Translations under genes and position numbers: made by a program
From: Notospermus geniculatus
Lineage: Eukaryota; Nemertea; Pilidiophora; Heteronemertea; Lineidae
Assembly (NCBI GenBank): GCA_002633025.1
Contig: NMRB01000792.1
Span: 88,777-152,776, forward strand
Direction: 5' to 3'
Length of the DNA: 64,000 bases
The notes under the pieces: model-generated
What the model was told of the DNA's origin: nothing
Seen by the model: the letters and a program-made list of their open reading frames with translations, nothing else
Database searches by the model: none
Shown here: one piece after another, positions 42,360 through 53,252 of the stretch
How positions within the stretch are numbered: the first letter of the stretch is position 1
Layout: each line of letters starts with the position of its first letter

Positions 42360-42929
42360 ATCATACGGTGTTGCACGCTTTAGAAAGTAAGAGGAACCAC
42401 GCTGAATAGACGACGCCGGTAGAAGTAAGTCAGTAAGTTACATTTATTAATCTCGTTCTATTGAAGAATACCTAACAGGTCGGCACAGGACTAGCAGCGG
42501 CGGTCTCAGAACTAAATCTTTTGCGCGGCAGGTCATAACAAAAGCTTATTGATCGACTGAGGTGGAATGTAATCGCCACTTTCCTTGAGATTCTCGGTTT
42601 TGTTTCCTCTTGCTTGATGATTTTATTGAAGTATCTGTTTTTCCTGATTGTAAGTCATCCAGGTGCCTATAGAGAGATTTTGGTGATATCCGAGTGAAAT
42701 CTTCACGCCTTACAGAAAATGTGAATCAGGCTATTTTTAGACCTACCGGTAATTAGTTAATGGATAACTGAAATAATTTTTTAAAAAAACTCTATATAGG
42801 CACAGGAAGGCTGCTTTAGGTAATGCTATAATCCGGAACAGTAGTGCAATCGGTACCACTAGTCGGAATTTCGCTCGAAGATGAAATTTTAAGACCATTA
42901 TAATGTAGACGCGCGCCTGTGTGAAAGTA
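42360..42929. other. Non-coding, nothing recognised
   Basis: No supported feature. Confidence 0.4.
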
Positions 42930-44380
42930 ACCCAGGCCCTAGTAAGGAGGGTCCGCGGGACCCGAACTCCTAGGATTCTCAGTCCTACGGACCTTAACTC
43001 TTAGGAAATAAGTCCTACGGTCCTGGACAACTAGGAACTGTAGTCCTAGGCCCAAGATTCCTAGGAACCAATGTCCTAGGACTGCGCCTCCTTAGGAATA
43101 GAGGTCCAACATTAACAGCGGTCCTGGTGGCGGACTTCCGTTACGATAGAAATATAGGATCCTAAGTCCTACATTGTACTCACAATTAAAGACCGAAAAC
43201 TGGGTTGATATACATGTATATAGTCATATACAACTCAAAGTATTCTGGACATATTTTTCATTCGCAGTGAAGTGTTGCAATTTGAAAACTTGTGCCAAGC
43301 AGACCTGGTGAAAATGAGGCCCTGATTTGGTCCCTGGGCATAGTCTAGTCATGACAAGATGACCCTCGGTAAAATGTCATGCAAAATGCATATAAACTCA
43401 ACCCGTTTTGCTATAAATCCACGTCCGCCGGACTTACTTTCCTAGGAATGCAGGTCCGGTGGTCATGCTTTCCTAGGAATGCTGGTCCGGCGGTCATGCT
43501 TTCCTAGGAATGCTGGTCCGGCGGTCATGCTTTCCTAGGAATCCAAGTCCGCCTGACCCGATTTCCTAGGAATGCAAGTCCGCCGGACATGCCTTCCGAG
43601 AGAAACAAGTCCACAGTCCAACATACCTCGAAATCTGACAGACCTACGATTCTAGAAATCCACGTCCAAAGGACATGTGTTCGCAGGAATGAGGACCTAT
43701 ATAATACAAGGCTTCACGTGCGTTTTATACCAAGCATACTATTGTGTTACGTGATCAACCGTTCCTCTCACAGATGAATTATTCCAGTAAATGTAGGCCT
43801 AGTAGATGCAAGATGCAGCACAATGCTGTATAATGATCGAAGATGACAAGAAAAACAATTTAGGCTAAAGAAAAAAAAACTGTTGCCCGACAGGGAGTCG
43901 AACCCGCAGTATCTGCTTACTATGCAGGCGCCATGTTCCCAAAGCCGTCGTTAGGTCAACGATGTCGTTACGCTATGCATTTTCCCAGTTTTAACGCCAT
44001 CGTTAACCTAACGGTGGCTTCGGGAATATGGCTCCAGGTCTCCGAACCACTACACCACGAACGACTGGCGGACCGACGACACAATCTTTTAGCTATTTGA
44101 GTGCATGTCCTATTAAAGAGTGTGTATTTAATGCAAAAGGGGAAGGACTTTGGTTACGACGGACTTTGATTTCTGGCACTTCAGTAAAATAAATCTGAGT
44201 TCCCTAGTAATCAGAGTCCTACCTGTTATATAGGATTGGTAACCCAGGAACGGAAGTCCCCGTAGGACAATGGTTCCTAAGGAATGGGGGCCTCGGGCCC
44301 CCATTCGATAGGAACCAAGGTCCGCAGGACCTTGGTTCCTATCCTTGGTTCCAGGCACTTGGACTGGGCGGACCTGCGTT
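42930..44380. repeat. 31-bp minisatellite of nested palindromes (CCTAGGA...GTCCGGCGGTC)
   Basis: Units TTTCCTAGGAATGC..GTCCGGCGGTCATGC recur every 31 bp: CCTAGG at 43441, 43472, 43503, 43534 and 43565. Degenerate units with TAGGA at 42971, 43002, 43032, 43062 and 43093 keep the 30-31-bp spacing. Further decayed units run to about 44360. Each unit has two dyads (CCTAGG and CCGGCGG/GGACC..GGTCC). The array is interrupted by unrelated DNA and by the tRNA-like unit at 43868-44066. Confidence 0.85.
43868..44066 (-). repeat. tRNA-like unit split by a palindromic insert
   Basis: Minus strand: A-box half GTTCGTGGTGTAGTGGTTCG (44036-44060 region), then a ~100-bp palindrome (about 43931-44030, GCCATGTTCCCAAAGCC... 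and complement), then anticodon-arm/T-arm half with B box GGGTTCGACTCC (43891-43903) and T9. Both halves together resemble one tRNA or SINE head interrupted by a MITE. Confidence 0.55.
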
Positions 44381-44387
44381 TCTTTTA

Positions 44388-44575
44388 CACCGGTGTAATG
44401 TATGAGAATGCCCCCCGTATGACAATGCCCGCTTTATTGTTCGGCGGACACTCAAATACAGAAAGACATGTTGATCAGTGCCTCCCCCATTGTCTCGTCG
44501 TGGCTTATTCCGTCAATCTTTTGTTGGGAGGAACTGGCAAACGGGCGGCAGTGAAAAACATTACACCGGGTCTCA
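44388..44575. mobile_element. MITE with TACACCGGTGTAATGT tip (copy 2)
   Basis: TTTACACCGGTGTAATGTAT on the left and CATTACACCGGG on the right. Shares AATACAGAAAGACATGTTGA with 28925-29128 in inverse orientation. Confidence 0.7.
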
Positions 44576-44866
44576 GGCGGTTTTTTTCCAGCCCCAGGCT
44601 TGACACGCGTCTCAGAAAGCCTGGGGATTTCTATGTAGTGATTGAACCAAGGCTACTCTTGCCGGATCTGAGTAGGATACCCTCACGCAACTCGGCTTTA
44701 GCCTACATACCGTGGCTCAATAAAACTCAAACTCAAATTGCAATTCATCCAGTTCATCACGACAGATTTCATCGTTGGACACAATTAAAAGAACAACTTG
44801 TTGTGGAAAACGTATCTGCAGAGTATCATTGAAATTTCCAGAGCAGAGCTAGCTCGAGAGTTCGAC

Positions 44867-45192
44867 ATGGACTTCCAGAACATCACCAACGATACAAACA
44901 ACGTTTCGATACGTCTTTCTAAAATCGACGGACGCTCCTACGCCTGGTTACAGGCTGGATCCGACTTCATGGTGAGGTGGTGGTGGATCGTGCCGGTTAC
45001 TCTCGGCGTGTTTGGCAATAGTTTATCGCTCTGTGTCACATCTTTGAAGCACAACAGGAGAATAAGCACGTGCGTGTACATGTCCGCGTTAGGTGTGGTC
45101 GACACCTACGTCCTGGTTGCCGATGCTGTGTACAGGTTGTGTGTGGCGCACAATCTTGTACCTGAATTTTATTCAAATTTAATTTTTCTAGC
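44867..45192 (+). CDS. Rhodopsin-class GPCR, exon 1 (N-terminus to TM2/ECL1)
   Basis: First exon of a two-exon receptor (44867-45192 joined to 46751-47420; 331 aa; intron phase 2). It encodes an extracellular N-terminus with N-glycosylation sites (NIT, NDT, NVS), TM1 (WWWIVPVTLGVFGNSLSLCV, with the GN of class A), the first intracellular loop and TM2 (YMSALGVVDTYVLVADAVYR, with a D at the expected place). The ATG used is the first in frame before the N-glycosylation sites. Donor GC/GTGAGT. The type resembles the fast-evolving orphan and peptide-like receptor families expanded in invertebrate deuterostomes. The ligand is unknown. Confidence 0.8.
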
Positions 45193-45215
45193 GTGAGTAC
45201 AAGTATAACTACACC

Positions 45216-46307
45216 AGCCCGGTTGCACCAAACTTGTCTTACGTTCTTATCGTAAGATAAGGAATTTGCGACAACCCCAAGACATGTCGTAACTGCGATT
45301 GCACCAAAAACCTCGTAGGCTTGTCCCAAAATGCATATCTGATGACTTGTCGTAAGACATGCACTATGGGATTATGGACAGCAAGTGCACAGTCGGCTGT
45401 CGGAAGAATCATTGGAGTATGGAAGCAGACGGGTTTGGCTCAATCACGGAGACTGCAGCCTGAAAAGGTTTGCCAGCGTTGACAGCCATGTTTACACAAC
45501 TTCGCCAGACATTTGCCTGTCGACGATGGAGATGGGGATGGGGAGCTGATGGAAGAGGAGCCGGAGTGAAACATGCTGGACGCTGATGTTGAAAGGATAG
45601 ACAGGAGGAACGAAATTGTGGAGATGCTAGGAGCATGCTTAGACACTGAACGATTTGGCTGCAGGAACCGAAAGGATACCCAGTTTGAAATTCCCGCTTG
45701 GTGAGATACCTGGAATCCAGGTTGATGGTACTTTTACCGTTCAGCTCGTCATGCTCGCAACCAGAGTGCCAGACTCGCGTCTAAAAGAGTAGGCTATCTC
45801 GCCGGTATATCGTCCTACAGAGATGGCATTTTTGTGTCCAATTTTGAGATTCCACGGATTGAAGAATGGTGATTTGGCAATCGGCACCACAGCGCAGGTA
45901 CCATATTCGACCTGGATTCCAGGTATCTCACCAGGCGGAAATTTCAAACTGGGTGTCCTTTAGGTTCCTAAAGGGTACCTAGTAGGCCTACGTACGTGGG
46001 TGCCATTTAGGGATACCAAGGTTGGACCTGGGTACACTTTAGGGGTACCCAGGACGACATTCACCCTTTTGGCCTAAGTCACCTCCCCACTAGACGTACC
46101 TTTACGCCTTAAGTCTGTGTCGTAAGATATGCTGGTGCAACAGTTTCAGTGTAATTTATTTCTGTTGCACCAAACTTGTCTTACACCACACGTAAGTCCA
46201 AATGCGTAGGACAGGAAAGTTGGGACATGTCCTAAGATATCGACGGTGCAACCCATTTTTGTTCTTAATGTTAATACAGCACGTAAGACCTTTGGTGCAA
46301 CCGGGCC
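45216..46307. mobile_element. Nested MITE complex with GCCCGGTTGCACCAAA termini in the GPCR intron
   Basis: Left (A)GCCCGGTTGCACCAAACTTG and right GGGCCCGGTTGCACCAAAGG; a further TTGCACCAAACTTGTCTTAC copy at 46163. CTTACG/CGTAAG dyads throughout, and an internal foldback (AGATACCTGGAATCCAGGT at 45704 and complement at 45910-45932). Same tip class as 17043-17196. Confidence 0.65.
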
Positions 46308-46329
46308 CAGAAAGCTGTGGCCTGAGTTG

Positions 46330-46620
46330 AGTGCCCATTTCGATTATGCAATGACCTTGATGATCGAAGGCCAAGGTCAAACTTGATAATTTGCAATATC
46401 TGTGCCCCTGATGGAGGTACAGACATGATATCACCCATACTTAGGTTATTGAGGATGCCTGTTTCGATTATGCAATGACCTTCATGATCAGATGTCAAGG
46501 TCAAGGTCAAACTTGATAATTTGAAATATCTCTGCCTGTGACAGAGGTATGATATCACCCACACATAGATTATTGAAGGTGCCCATTTCCATTATGCAGT
46601 GACCTTGATGACCTGACATA
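46330..46620. repeat. 124-bp tandem repeat with nuclear-receptor-like sites
   Basis: TTCGATTATGCAATGACC starts units at 46339, 46463 and (variant) 46587. Each unit has ATGACCTT and (CA)AGGTCAAACTTGATAAT. The middle unit has TCAAGGTCAAGGTCA, a double extended half-site. It lies about 130 bp upstream of exon 2 of the GPCR. Confidence 0.75.
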
Positions 46621-46750
46621 TGACAAGTTCCGTTCTTATCTAATGAACCTAACATTCCTATGGGAACCATATGACATTTAAAATGTCCTCTTGTATTTGG
46701 AGGGTGCTCTTCAAAAAACGAATTAACTTTTCTTACATGTACAATTCTAG

Positions 46751-47420
46751 CTTCATGAAGTTTTCTGGTAACGCGTTCGGGATGACTTCGGGCCACTTCC
46801 TGGCAGAAATGAGTTTAGATCGAGTCATCGCTGTCGTTTATCCGATGAAGGCTGCCTCCGTCTGTACTGCTGCCAGGGCGTACAAGATAATTACGGCGAC
46901 TTTTGTAGTCAATATGATCTGCAACTCCCAGACGTTTTTTACATACAGGGTACCTGATAGCCCAAACGGGAATCTCGTCCGTCATATCCCTAATGCACCA
47001 TGGCTGGGACCCTTCCTCAACAGCAGTTTGCTAATTTTCGGGACCTTGATTCCCTTTGCTGTCGTAATTATCTGTAACACCGTCATCATAATCAGCGTCA
47101 ATCGTGCAGCAATCAATCGACAGAAACTGGAACCCATGAGTCACGGCAACAAGAAAACAGAGGAAAGTAACCTGACTGTCATTTTATTGATGACGTCATT
47201 CGCCTATCTCGTGTGTTCCAGTCCACTGAGAATCTACGAGACAATGGCAGTGTATGATTTAAGCGATCCCTATTGGCTGGCGCGATACTCATTTGAATGG
47301 TGGATCTGTGCAGAAATTTGGCACCTCAATTTCGCGGTGAATTTTTACTTATACTTTCTTGGCGGTGGAAGAAAATTCCGCCAGGATGTGAAAGCGATCA
47401 TAAAGATGTTCAATTTGTAG
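46751..47420 (+). CDS. Rhodopsin-class GPCR, exon 2 (TM3 to C-terminus)
   Basis: Acceptor TTTTCTTACATGTACAATTCTAG ends at 46750 (only the last 20 bases matter). Joining to exon 1 restores an Ala codon (GC+C). It encodes TM3 with DRV in place of DRY (MSLDRVIAVVYP), TM4, TM5 with the conserved proline (GTLIPFAVVIICNTVI), a short third loop, TM6 (ILLMTSFAYLVCSSPLRIYE; CSSP for CWxP) and TM7 with NFYLY in place of NPxxY, then a short basic tail ending at the stop 47418-47420. There is no cysteine at the usual top of TM3 nor in the second extracellular loop, so the canonical disulphide is missing. Confidence 0.82.
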
Positions 47421-49349
47421 AACGAATAACAAAGTAAAGCGTGGCTCTTCGTCCTTTATCAGTTTAGCCGCACTGTCATCCTATTGCCTAGATTCGTCGT
47501 TTCGACCATTCGGAACTTCCGAAGGCAACTGCTCGGCAATTTCCGTGACGGCTCGCATTTCCCCTCGGACACAATTCCAAGGCAGCCATCTTGAACGCGC
47601 AAGGATTCCCGTCATTTTCTGTGGGTTTGGATGCGGTCGCCTCATCACACCCTGCGCATGAACGAAATAGGTCACACAAAAACGTTGCGTTATTGATCAA
47701 TAATTGGCAGATTGGGTGAGATATCGGTAGGTTTATATATAATATGCCTCAACTTATCCAGGAAATAAGGTTGGATATCTTAACAGGCAAAAATTCGGCC
47801 AAAATAGTCCCACGGTCGGTCACGTGGGTTTGTTGATAAACAACATGGCTGCCTTGGACTTGTGTCCGAGGTGAAATGCGCCGCCCAGTGGTTAGATAAG
47901 CAGTTCGCCTCAGGTCGCTCCGAATGCGTTTCGACGAGCCCCGTCATCTTGGATTTCCATGGCGATTTTGTGCACGCGCACATTAAAGCCTCACAGTATT
48001 GAATTTTACGACATTTTCAAAGTGTTAGGACTGTGCAGACAGAGGTCTCATAGCCTCGTGAAGGACCCCAAAATGTTTGCCGGATACGTACTTCAAAGAA
48101 TCAAGACCTAGTTTTCAGCACACAATGAAAAAACTGCAGACAGAGCACTAATGTATTCAGATAGAGCATAGTACATTTTACACGACACTAACGTCGGAGG
48201 ACGTAAGCAATATCTGAATTCAATACAGTGTGGCTTTAAGTTTTACCGGTAATATATGGTCGGTATAGATTCGGATCTCGTGACAAATCATATCACCTGA
48301 CATGATACGCACAAAATGTCCGAAGGAATCTAAGATGTCGTGGCTGTCGAAACAATGAATAACCTTCATGGTCCAGAATGCTAGTCCGAACGTCTGACTC
48401 GTATTGCTATTTTAGCCTATTTCCTGGACGCAATACAGAGTCGCATGATGAGTAAACGAAGAACCAGATTTTGGTTCTACGTCATCAGCATGATCAGATC
48501 ACGGATTGATGCCCTCTCGGGCATCCTGCGCATAGGGCAGTCTGTTCTTTTACACCGGCCCGGGCTCTTCCTTTTTTCATTTGAACACTTTTTCAGTACA
48601 TGTATTTCGCTTTTCTGATATGTGTGTGTGTGTGTGTGTGTGTGCGTGTGGGGGGGGGCCTACATGCAGATGCACTTACAGCGTTTTCAGCCACGATTCC
48701 ACTTGTCGGTGGTCAGGACGCAAATAAGGTGCTGCCACCTACATGCTCGAGTACTCTATCATGTTTGGAGTCCCACTAAAATATGGCGGATGTCCCAGGT
48801 TATTTCAGGTACAGCCCGCGCTGTGGCGCGGGAGTTTTTTTAACACGTACGAGTCCCTCGTTTTATGCATGCTTTAATGCCAGTTCAAGTACATATAGAC
48901 ATGCACATCAATAAAATACACTCGTCAACGCATTCAAACGTTCATTCAAAAGACCGTTGGCCAAGCCGGAAGTTGCACATCCAAGACGGCAGGTTTGAGC
49001 AGGGACTGTGAAAGTTCATGATAAGGTGGGCTGTGACATGTAAATGTATGCGTGTCAATTAGTACGTTTTTGAAAAGATCAGCAACACGGCGAATGAGAC
49101 AGCATTGCCTAATTGAGGAAGAACGTGCGCAATTTTCCAATCCCTTGGTTTTCCATCGTGACTCGTCTTTTGTTTGTTTTATTTTCACTCAAAAAGGAAT
49201 CAGAGAAAAGTTATCCAAGCGTAACTACCTGCTCACGAAATTAGACATGTAAACGAGTGGGTGACTTACTTATCTTTCCTTTTTCACGAACTGTCGCTCT
49301 TTGCGTTCTTCACGCGGTGGAATACAGTCATTCTCTGTTAATCGCTACG
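47421..49349. other. Intergenic; (GT)n at 48621-48648
   Basis: TGTGTGTGTG tract of about 14 units followed by GCGTG and a G run (48651-48658). The palindrome-like word GGTGCTGCCACCTACATGC lies at 48729. No exon is supported and no clear promoter is seen for either neighbouring gene. Confidence 0.45.
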
Positions 49350-50954
49350 ATGGCTGACGAAGAATCGGAACGAGAAACTCTCCTTCCTCCCGCAAACCCC
49401 TCCGACCAGCCAACTCGACGGTGGGGATTGGGATGCCTAACGCTGGCTTTTTTCCTGCAGGGAGTGATCATTAACGAAGTTTCCGTAAATTTTAGGGACG
49501 ATTTCCGTTTGATTCAGGGATATAAGCGGCATAATTTCAATAGTATTTGGGCGATTCCCTGTCTAGTAATTTACGCCTTTCCAACATTCACTGGGTTATA
49601 TGCCGATGTTTTGGCGGGGAAGTATCGTGCCCTGATCTTTGGACTTTCTCTGCAGACCACAGGCTCATTCATCGGATTATGTGCTGTCCTGAAAATCCAG
49701 GCTGCACCCGAAATGGAAGCAGCAACACTCTCGCTGCTCGTTGCTGCGTTGTCAGTCCAGACTGTACTGATCGTGGTGGGAGCCCTTTTTACACTTCCAT
49801 TATTTTTCTCGTTTGGTGCAGCACAAGTTAAACAAACTCCTGAGTCAATATCCACATTTGTGAGACGGGCTTCCCTTGCCTTCATGGTCGGTTTATTCGC
49901 TGAGGGGAGTACTGACATGATGCCCAAATCCATCTTCTATTCGCAGTACTTCAGAACAGTGTTTCATGCTGTGGTACTGGCACTTAATGGACTTTCTCTT
50001 GCACTTGTCCTCCTCGGAAACAGTAGTTATAAGAAAGAAACCACAAGTGAAGGTGAAAAGTCGTTTAAAGAAGTTATGGCTACTGTTAGAGTTTACATCG
50101 TCTGCCTCCGCTGTCGACGACGCTACGATGAAACACATCAGGAGAATGTCAACAACACGGAGGATGCTATGGACATTAGAAGGCTGAGGAGACTTCATTT
50201 TCGGAGAGGTGTATTGGCGGTGGCGCTCCTATCGGCGGTGGCCGCTTTACTTTTGATGCAGGTGTCTCCAAGTGGTATCATCAGCTATTTGTCCAAAAAA
50301 TATAAAAAGGATACACAACCATCGTGGTACCAATTGATACGTTACGTAAAATACCTGGGATACTTTCTGCTACTATTGGGCATGGAGTGCATTGAGAAGA
50401 TACGAGGACGTCACCTGTGGCAGGAAAACGTAGCTAATCGATTGAAAACGATCGGGGTCTCTTTCGTCCTGACGGCCGCCGCAATGCTGACAGCAGGCAT
50501 TGCTTCCTCCCACATCATCTCATCAGGACATCAGTCTGAGAATGTTCCTGTCTCTTTGCCGTTTATTCCATCGTTATTTCTTTTGGGCCTGGCAGAAGTC
50601 ATGGGGTATACCAGCATGATTTCGTTGTGCATCACGGAGTCTTCAACTGGATTATCGACCACTGGACTTTCCTTTGGCGTCAGTCTCGCTCTCATAGGTT
50701 TGCCCCTTTCGGTCGTACTTATCAAACAAGAAGAAGTAAAATACTGGCACCCAGACGTCATTTTCTACATCGTAGCCGGCTCAGCAATCGCTGTACTGGC
50801 CTTTATTTACATACCAGTGTCCAAGTTGTATTTGAGGGCGGACGCTGCAGTTAACGCCCATCAGAAGCAAGGAGAGGATCATGTGGCACCCGATAGGCCT
50901 GTAACCACGGATGACAGGAACACGGCAGTCTCGTCGCCGTCCCCCCAGATCTAA
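49350..50954 (+). CDS. SLC15/POT-like (peptide/histidine transporter-like) protein, intronless
   Basis: A single 534-codon open frame from ATG 49350 (MADEESERETLL, with an acidic dileucine-like ERETLL sorting motif) to TAA 50952. It has about 12 hydrophobic segments with a long cytoplasmic loop at ~225-285 (RCRRRYDETH), the usual split of proton-coupled oligopeptide transporters. Family marks: GLYADVLAGKYR (residues 82-93; compare the POT GGxxADxxxGxxR motif), FGAAQV (155-160; POT FGADQ) and LLGLAEVMGY in TM10 (411-420; POT LLGxGEV). The TM1 ExxER proton-coupling motif is not present: INEVSVNF stands where it should be. Members move di/tripeptides or histidine, often across endolysosomal membranes. 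The absence of introns could reflect retroposition. A generic MFS transporter is the alternative. Confidence 0.75.
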   Translation: MADEESERETLLPPANPSDQPTRRWGLGCLTLAFFLQGVIINEVSVNFRDDFRLIQGYKRHNFNSIWAIPCLVIYAFPTFTGLYADVLAGKYRALIFGLSLQTTGSFIGLCAVLKIQAAPEMEAATLSLLVAALSVQTVLIVVGALFTLPLFFSFGAAQVKQTPESISTFVRRASLAFMVGLFAEGSTDMMPKSIFYSQYFRTVFHAVVLALNGLSLALVLLGNSSYKKETTSEGEKSFKEVMATVRVYIVCLRCRRRYDETHQENVNNTEDAMDIRRLRRLHFRRGVLAVALLSAVAALLLMQVSPSGIISYLSKKYKKDTQPSWYQLIRYVKYLGYFLLLLGMECIEKIRGRHLWQENVANRLKTIGVSFVLTAAAMLTAGIASSHIISSGHQSENVPVSLPFIPSLFLLGLAEVMGYTSMISLCITESSTGLSTTGLSFGVSLALIGLPLSVVLIKQEEVKYWHPDVIFYIVAGSAIAVLAFIYIPVSKLYLRADAAVNAHQKQGEDHVAPDRPVTTDDRNTAVSSPSPQI

Positions 50955-51030
50955 TAAGACGGTAAACCAAGACTGACTGTTCTCATAAGGTGTAAAAAGG
51001 TATAATTAGATGTACATAGTTAGATTTTAT

Positions 51031-52082
51031 AGGCCCCTTTCGAAAGTCTTCAGCGGGCATTAACAACATTCTCGCCCCAGGTCAAAACGTGAATGATGTA
51101 CAGTCTTTCAAATAAGTAAATGGACAGCGTGTTTTTCAAATATCGTCGAGATAAAACAAGATAATTGGATGCGGTTTTCAACACAGTGTGGTATAGTTAC
51201 TTGGTCATATATCTCATGTATTTGGGTCAACCTAATTTTAACCCTTTGTTATGTAACAGGCAATTTAAAAAAGGCCCAGAAATCAACTTTTTTATTTCAA
51301 GTTTTTTTCAGCAGAATTCAAAGTGTTGTGATGAGGTGACTGATAATAAGAGTTTTTGCGCAAAAAAATATTGTTTTTCCGTTTTTGTAATATCTCAAAA
51401 TATCAAAATTTGAGATTTTTGAAATTTTGATATATTCGATCATTTTTTAAAGTCATTTGGTAGCATTCATTCCCTCGTGATAATTTATGCAATTTTTGAA
51501 TCCTTTTTTCACTTAAATGTCGTGATATTCAGCCTCTTTATTCAGCCTCCAGATTTCACATATTATTTTCTGCTGATTCGGTGACGGAAACACGTGGAAA
51601 ATTTCGTAGCCATCTTGTTATCATGTCTGGCAGCGAATAGCAGCAAAACAATATTCAATATCTCAAAATATCAAAAATCTCAAATTTTGATATTTTGAGA
51701 TATCACGAAAAAGACAGCAGATTTCACCGATTTTTTTGGCAAAGAGTCTTTCATGTCAATCACCTGATCATATCAGTGCCAAATCTGTTGAAAAAAATTA
51801 GAAATAAAAAAGTTAATTTCTGGACCTTTTTTAAATAGCCTGTTACATAACAAAGGCTTAAAATTAGGTTGACCCAAATACATGAGATATATGACCAGGT
51901 AAGTATACCACACTATGTTGAAAACCGCATCCAATAATCTTGTTTTATCTCGGAGATATTTGAAAAACACGCTGTCCATTTACTTATTTGAAAGACTGTA
52001 CGTACCATTCATGTACATCATGTGCATTTTGACCTGGGGCGAGGATATTGTTGTTACCCGCTGAAGACTTTCGAAAGGGGCC
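51031..52082. mobile_element. 1.05-kb foldback element, AGGCCCCTTTCGAAAGTC tip
   Basis: Arms of roughly 400 bp (51031-51440 and 51660-52082) are reverse complements at ~85-90%. The centre is ATATCTCAAAATATCAAAAT-type AT-rich dyads. Starts 77 bp after the transporter stop. The same 18-bp tip occurs at 54104-54560 with a different interior. Confidence 0.85.
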
Positions 52083-52301
52083 TGTTGTACATCTTAACGT
52101 GTTCTATAGGGCCTTCCGAAATTTAACAACTGATCACTCCTTTTGGAAGAACATTGAAGGTTGTAAACGTCAAAAAATCAAAAAAGTAATCTGCACCTCT
52201 GCACGCCTGTGTTGTCGCACATAATCGTACGCATACAGAAAAACGTCGGGAAATTTGACTTTTTGTTCATCAGCAAGACGCTAGCTCCCATCTCCTCCAA
52301 G

Positions 52302-52447
52302 TCTGCCGTCCAATGGCAGAACCTACTAACTCACTTTTAATTGATTTTGAGAAAAACAAAGAAAACTAAACCTAGTAACTACAAAAATGGTGATAACTCA
52401 GTTTTGACAAAAATATCAGTTACTAGGTTCTGCCATTGGACGGCAGA
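52302..52447. mobile_element. Foldback MITE, TCTGCCGTCCAATGGCAGAA tip
   Basis: TCTGCCGTCCAATGGCAGAA followed by CCTA..TAACT in both arms; 146 bp; AAAACTGAGTT-type centre. Confidence 0.8.
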
Positions 52448-52641
52448 AGTACGCCACATAAGATATACATTTAGCATAATAGTATAATTATGAGAGCCAG
52501 TAACATCTGTAGTTGTTCCACTTCTGTCAGTGTTCCCCTAACATGTGCCCGAATAGAAAGGCTGCGACGTGCTGTAGGGGAGCGTGCACAGAGACATATT
52601 TTTATGACCAGCATTTCTACAAACAATGAGGGGAAGACTAA

Positions 52642-52756
52642 AGCCTGCCGCACACTAGAGCTAACTGCTGAGCAAAAAGTCATTCGAGACAGTTTGCTCA
52701 GCAAACGGTCTCGAATGACTTTTTGCTCAGCAGATAGCTCCAGTGTGCGGCAGGCT
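52642..52756. mobile_element. TAA-flanked palindromic MITE, AGCCTGCCGCACAC tip, 115 bp
   Basis: Nearly perfect palindrome (AGCCTGCCGCACACTAGAGC; inner GCTGAGCAAAAAGTCATTCG), TAA at 52639-52641 and 52757-52759. The host array shows the empty site (AAGACTGATAGTTTGTCG). Confidence 0.9.
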
Positions 52757-52839
52757 TAATAGTTCGTCGTTACACCTGTGTGGTATCTGCCTGTATTTCC
52801 GTTTGCCAGTGTTTTCCATTATTATTGGCCGTAGAGGTG

Positions 52840-53252
52840 CAATCTCGTACCCAGAGATTCGTTACGCTCGGGCCGAGGTTGACGGTCGCTACACTAATCT
52901 CTGGAGACGGCTGGCCATTTCACGCCTTACGTGTGATTTGTGGTATCGTGCAATTTTAGACCGAATTTTAACCGCAGATGCATTGAAATAACTCGAGTAT
53001 AAAATGTTATACACAAATATGTTCTTAGGAAGGTTTTTATGAGGGATATGTTGTATTTATTAAGGAAAAAGCAAAGCACTGGCGCACCATATAAACTTGG
53101 AGTGAAACGGTCAAAAGTTAGTATATATTCATGCGCCGTGTGTAATGCACAATGGCTTGGAAATCCCAAAGTAGTCCGTAGCCGTCTCCAGAGATTAGTG
53201 GGACGACCTACAACCTCGGCCCGAGCGTAACGAATCTCTGGGTACGAGATTG
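52840..53252. mobile_element. MULE-like TIR element with 9-bp duplication
   Basis: Flanked by GTAGAGGTG at 52831-52839 and 53253-53261; other array units have one copy. TIRs of about 90 bp begin CAATCTCGTACCCAGAGATT. A 9-bp duplication with long TIRs is typical of Mutator-like elements. Non-autonomous, 413 bp. Confidence 0.85.

Noticed and set aside
44284-44832. 182-codon plus-strand frame upstream of the GPCR
   Set aside because: It overlaps the end of the minisatellite and a MITE (44388-44575), has no domain and is not in frame with the receptor start.
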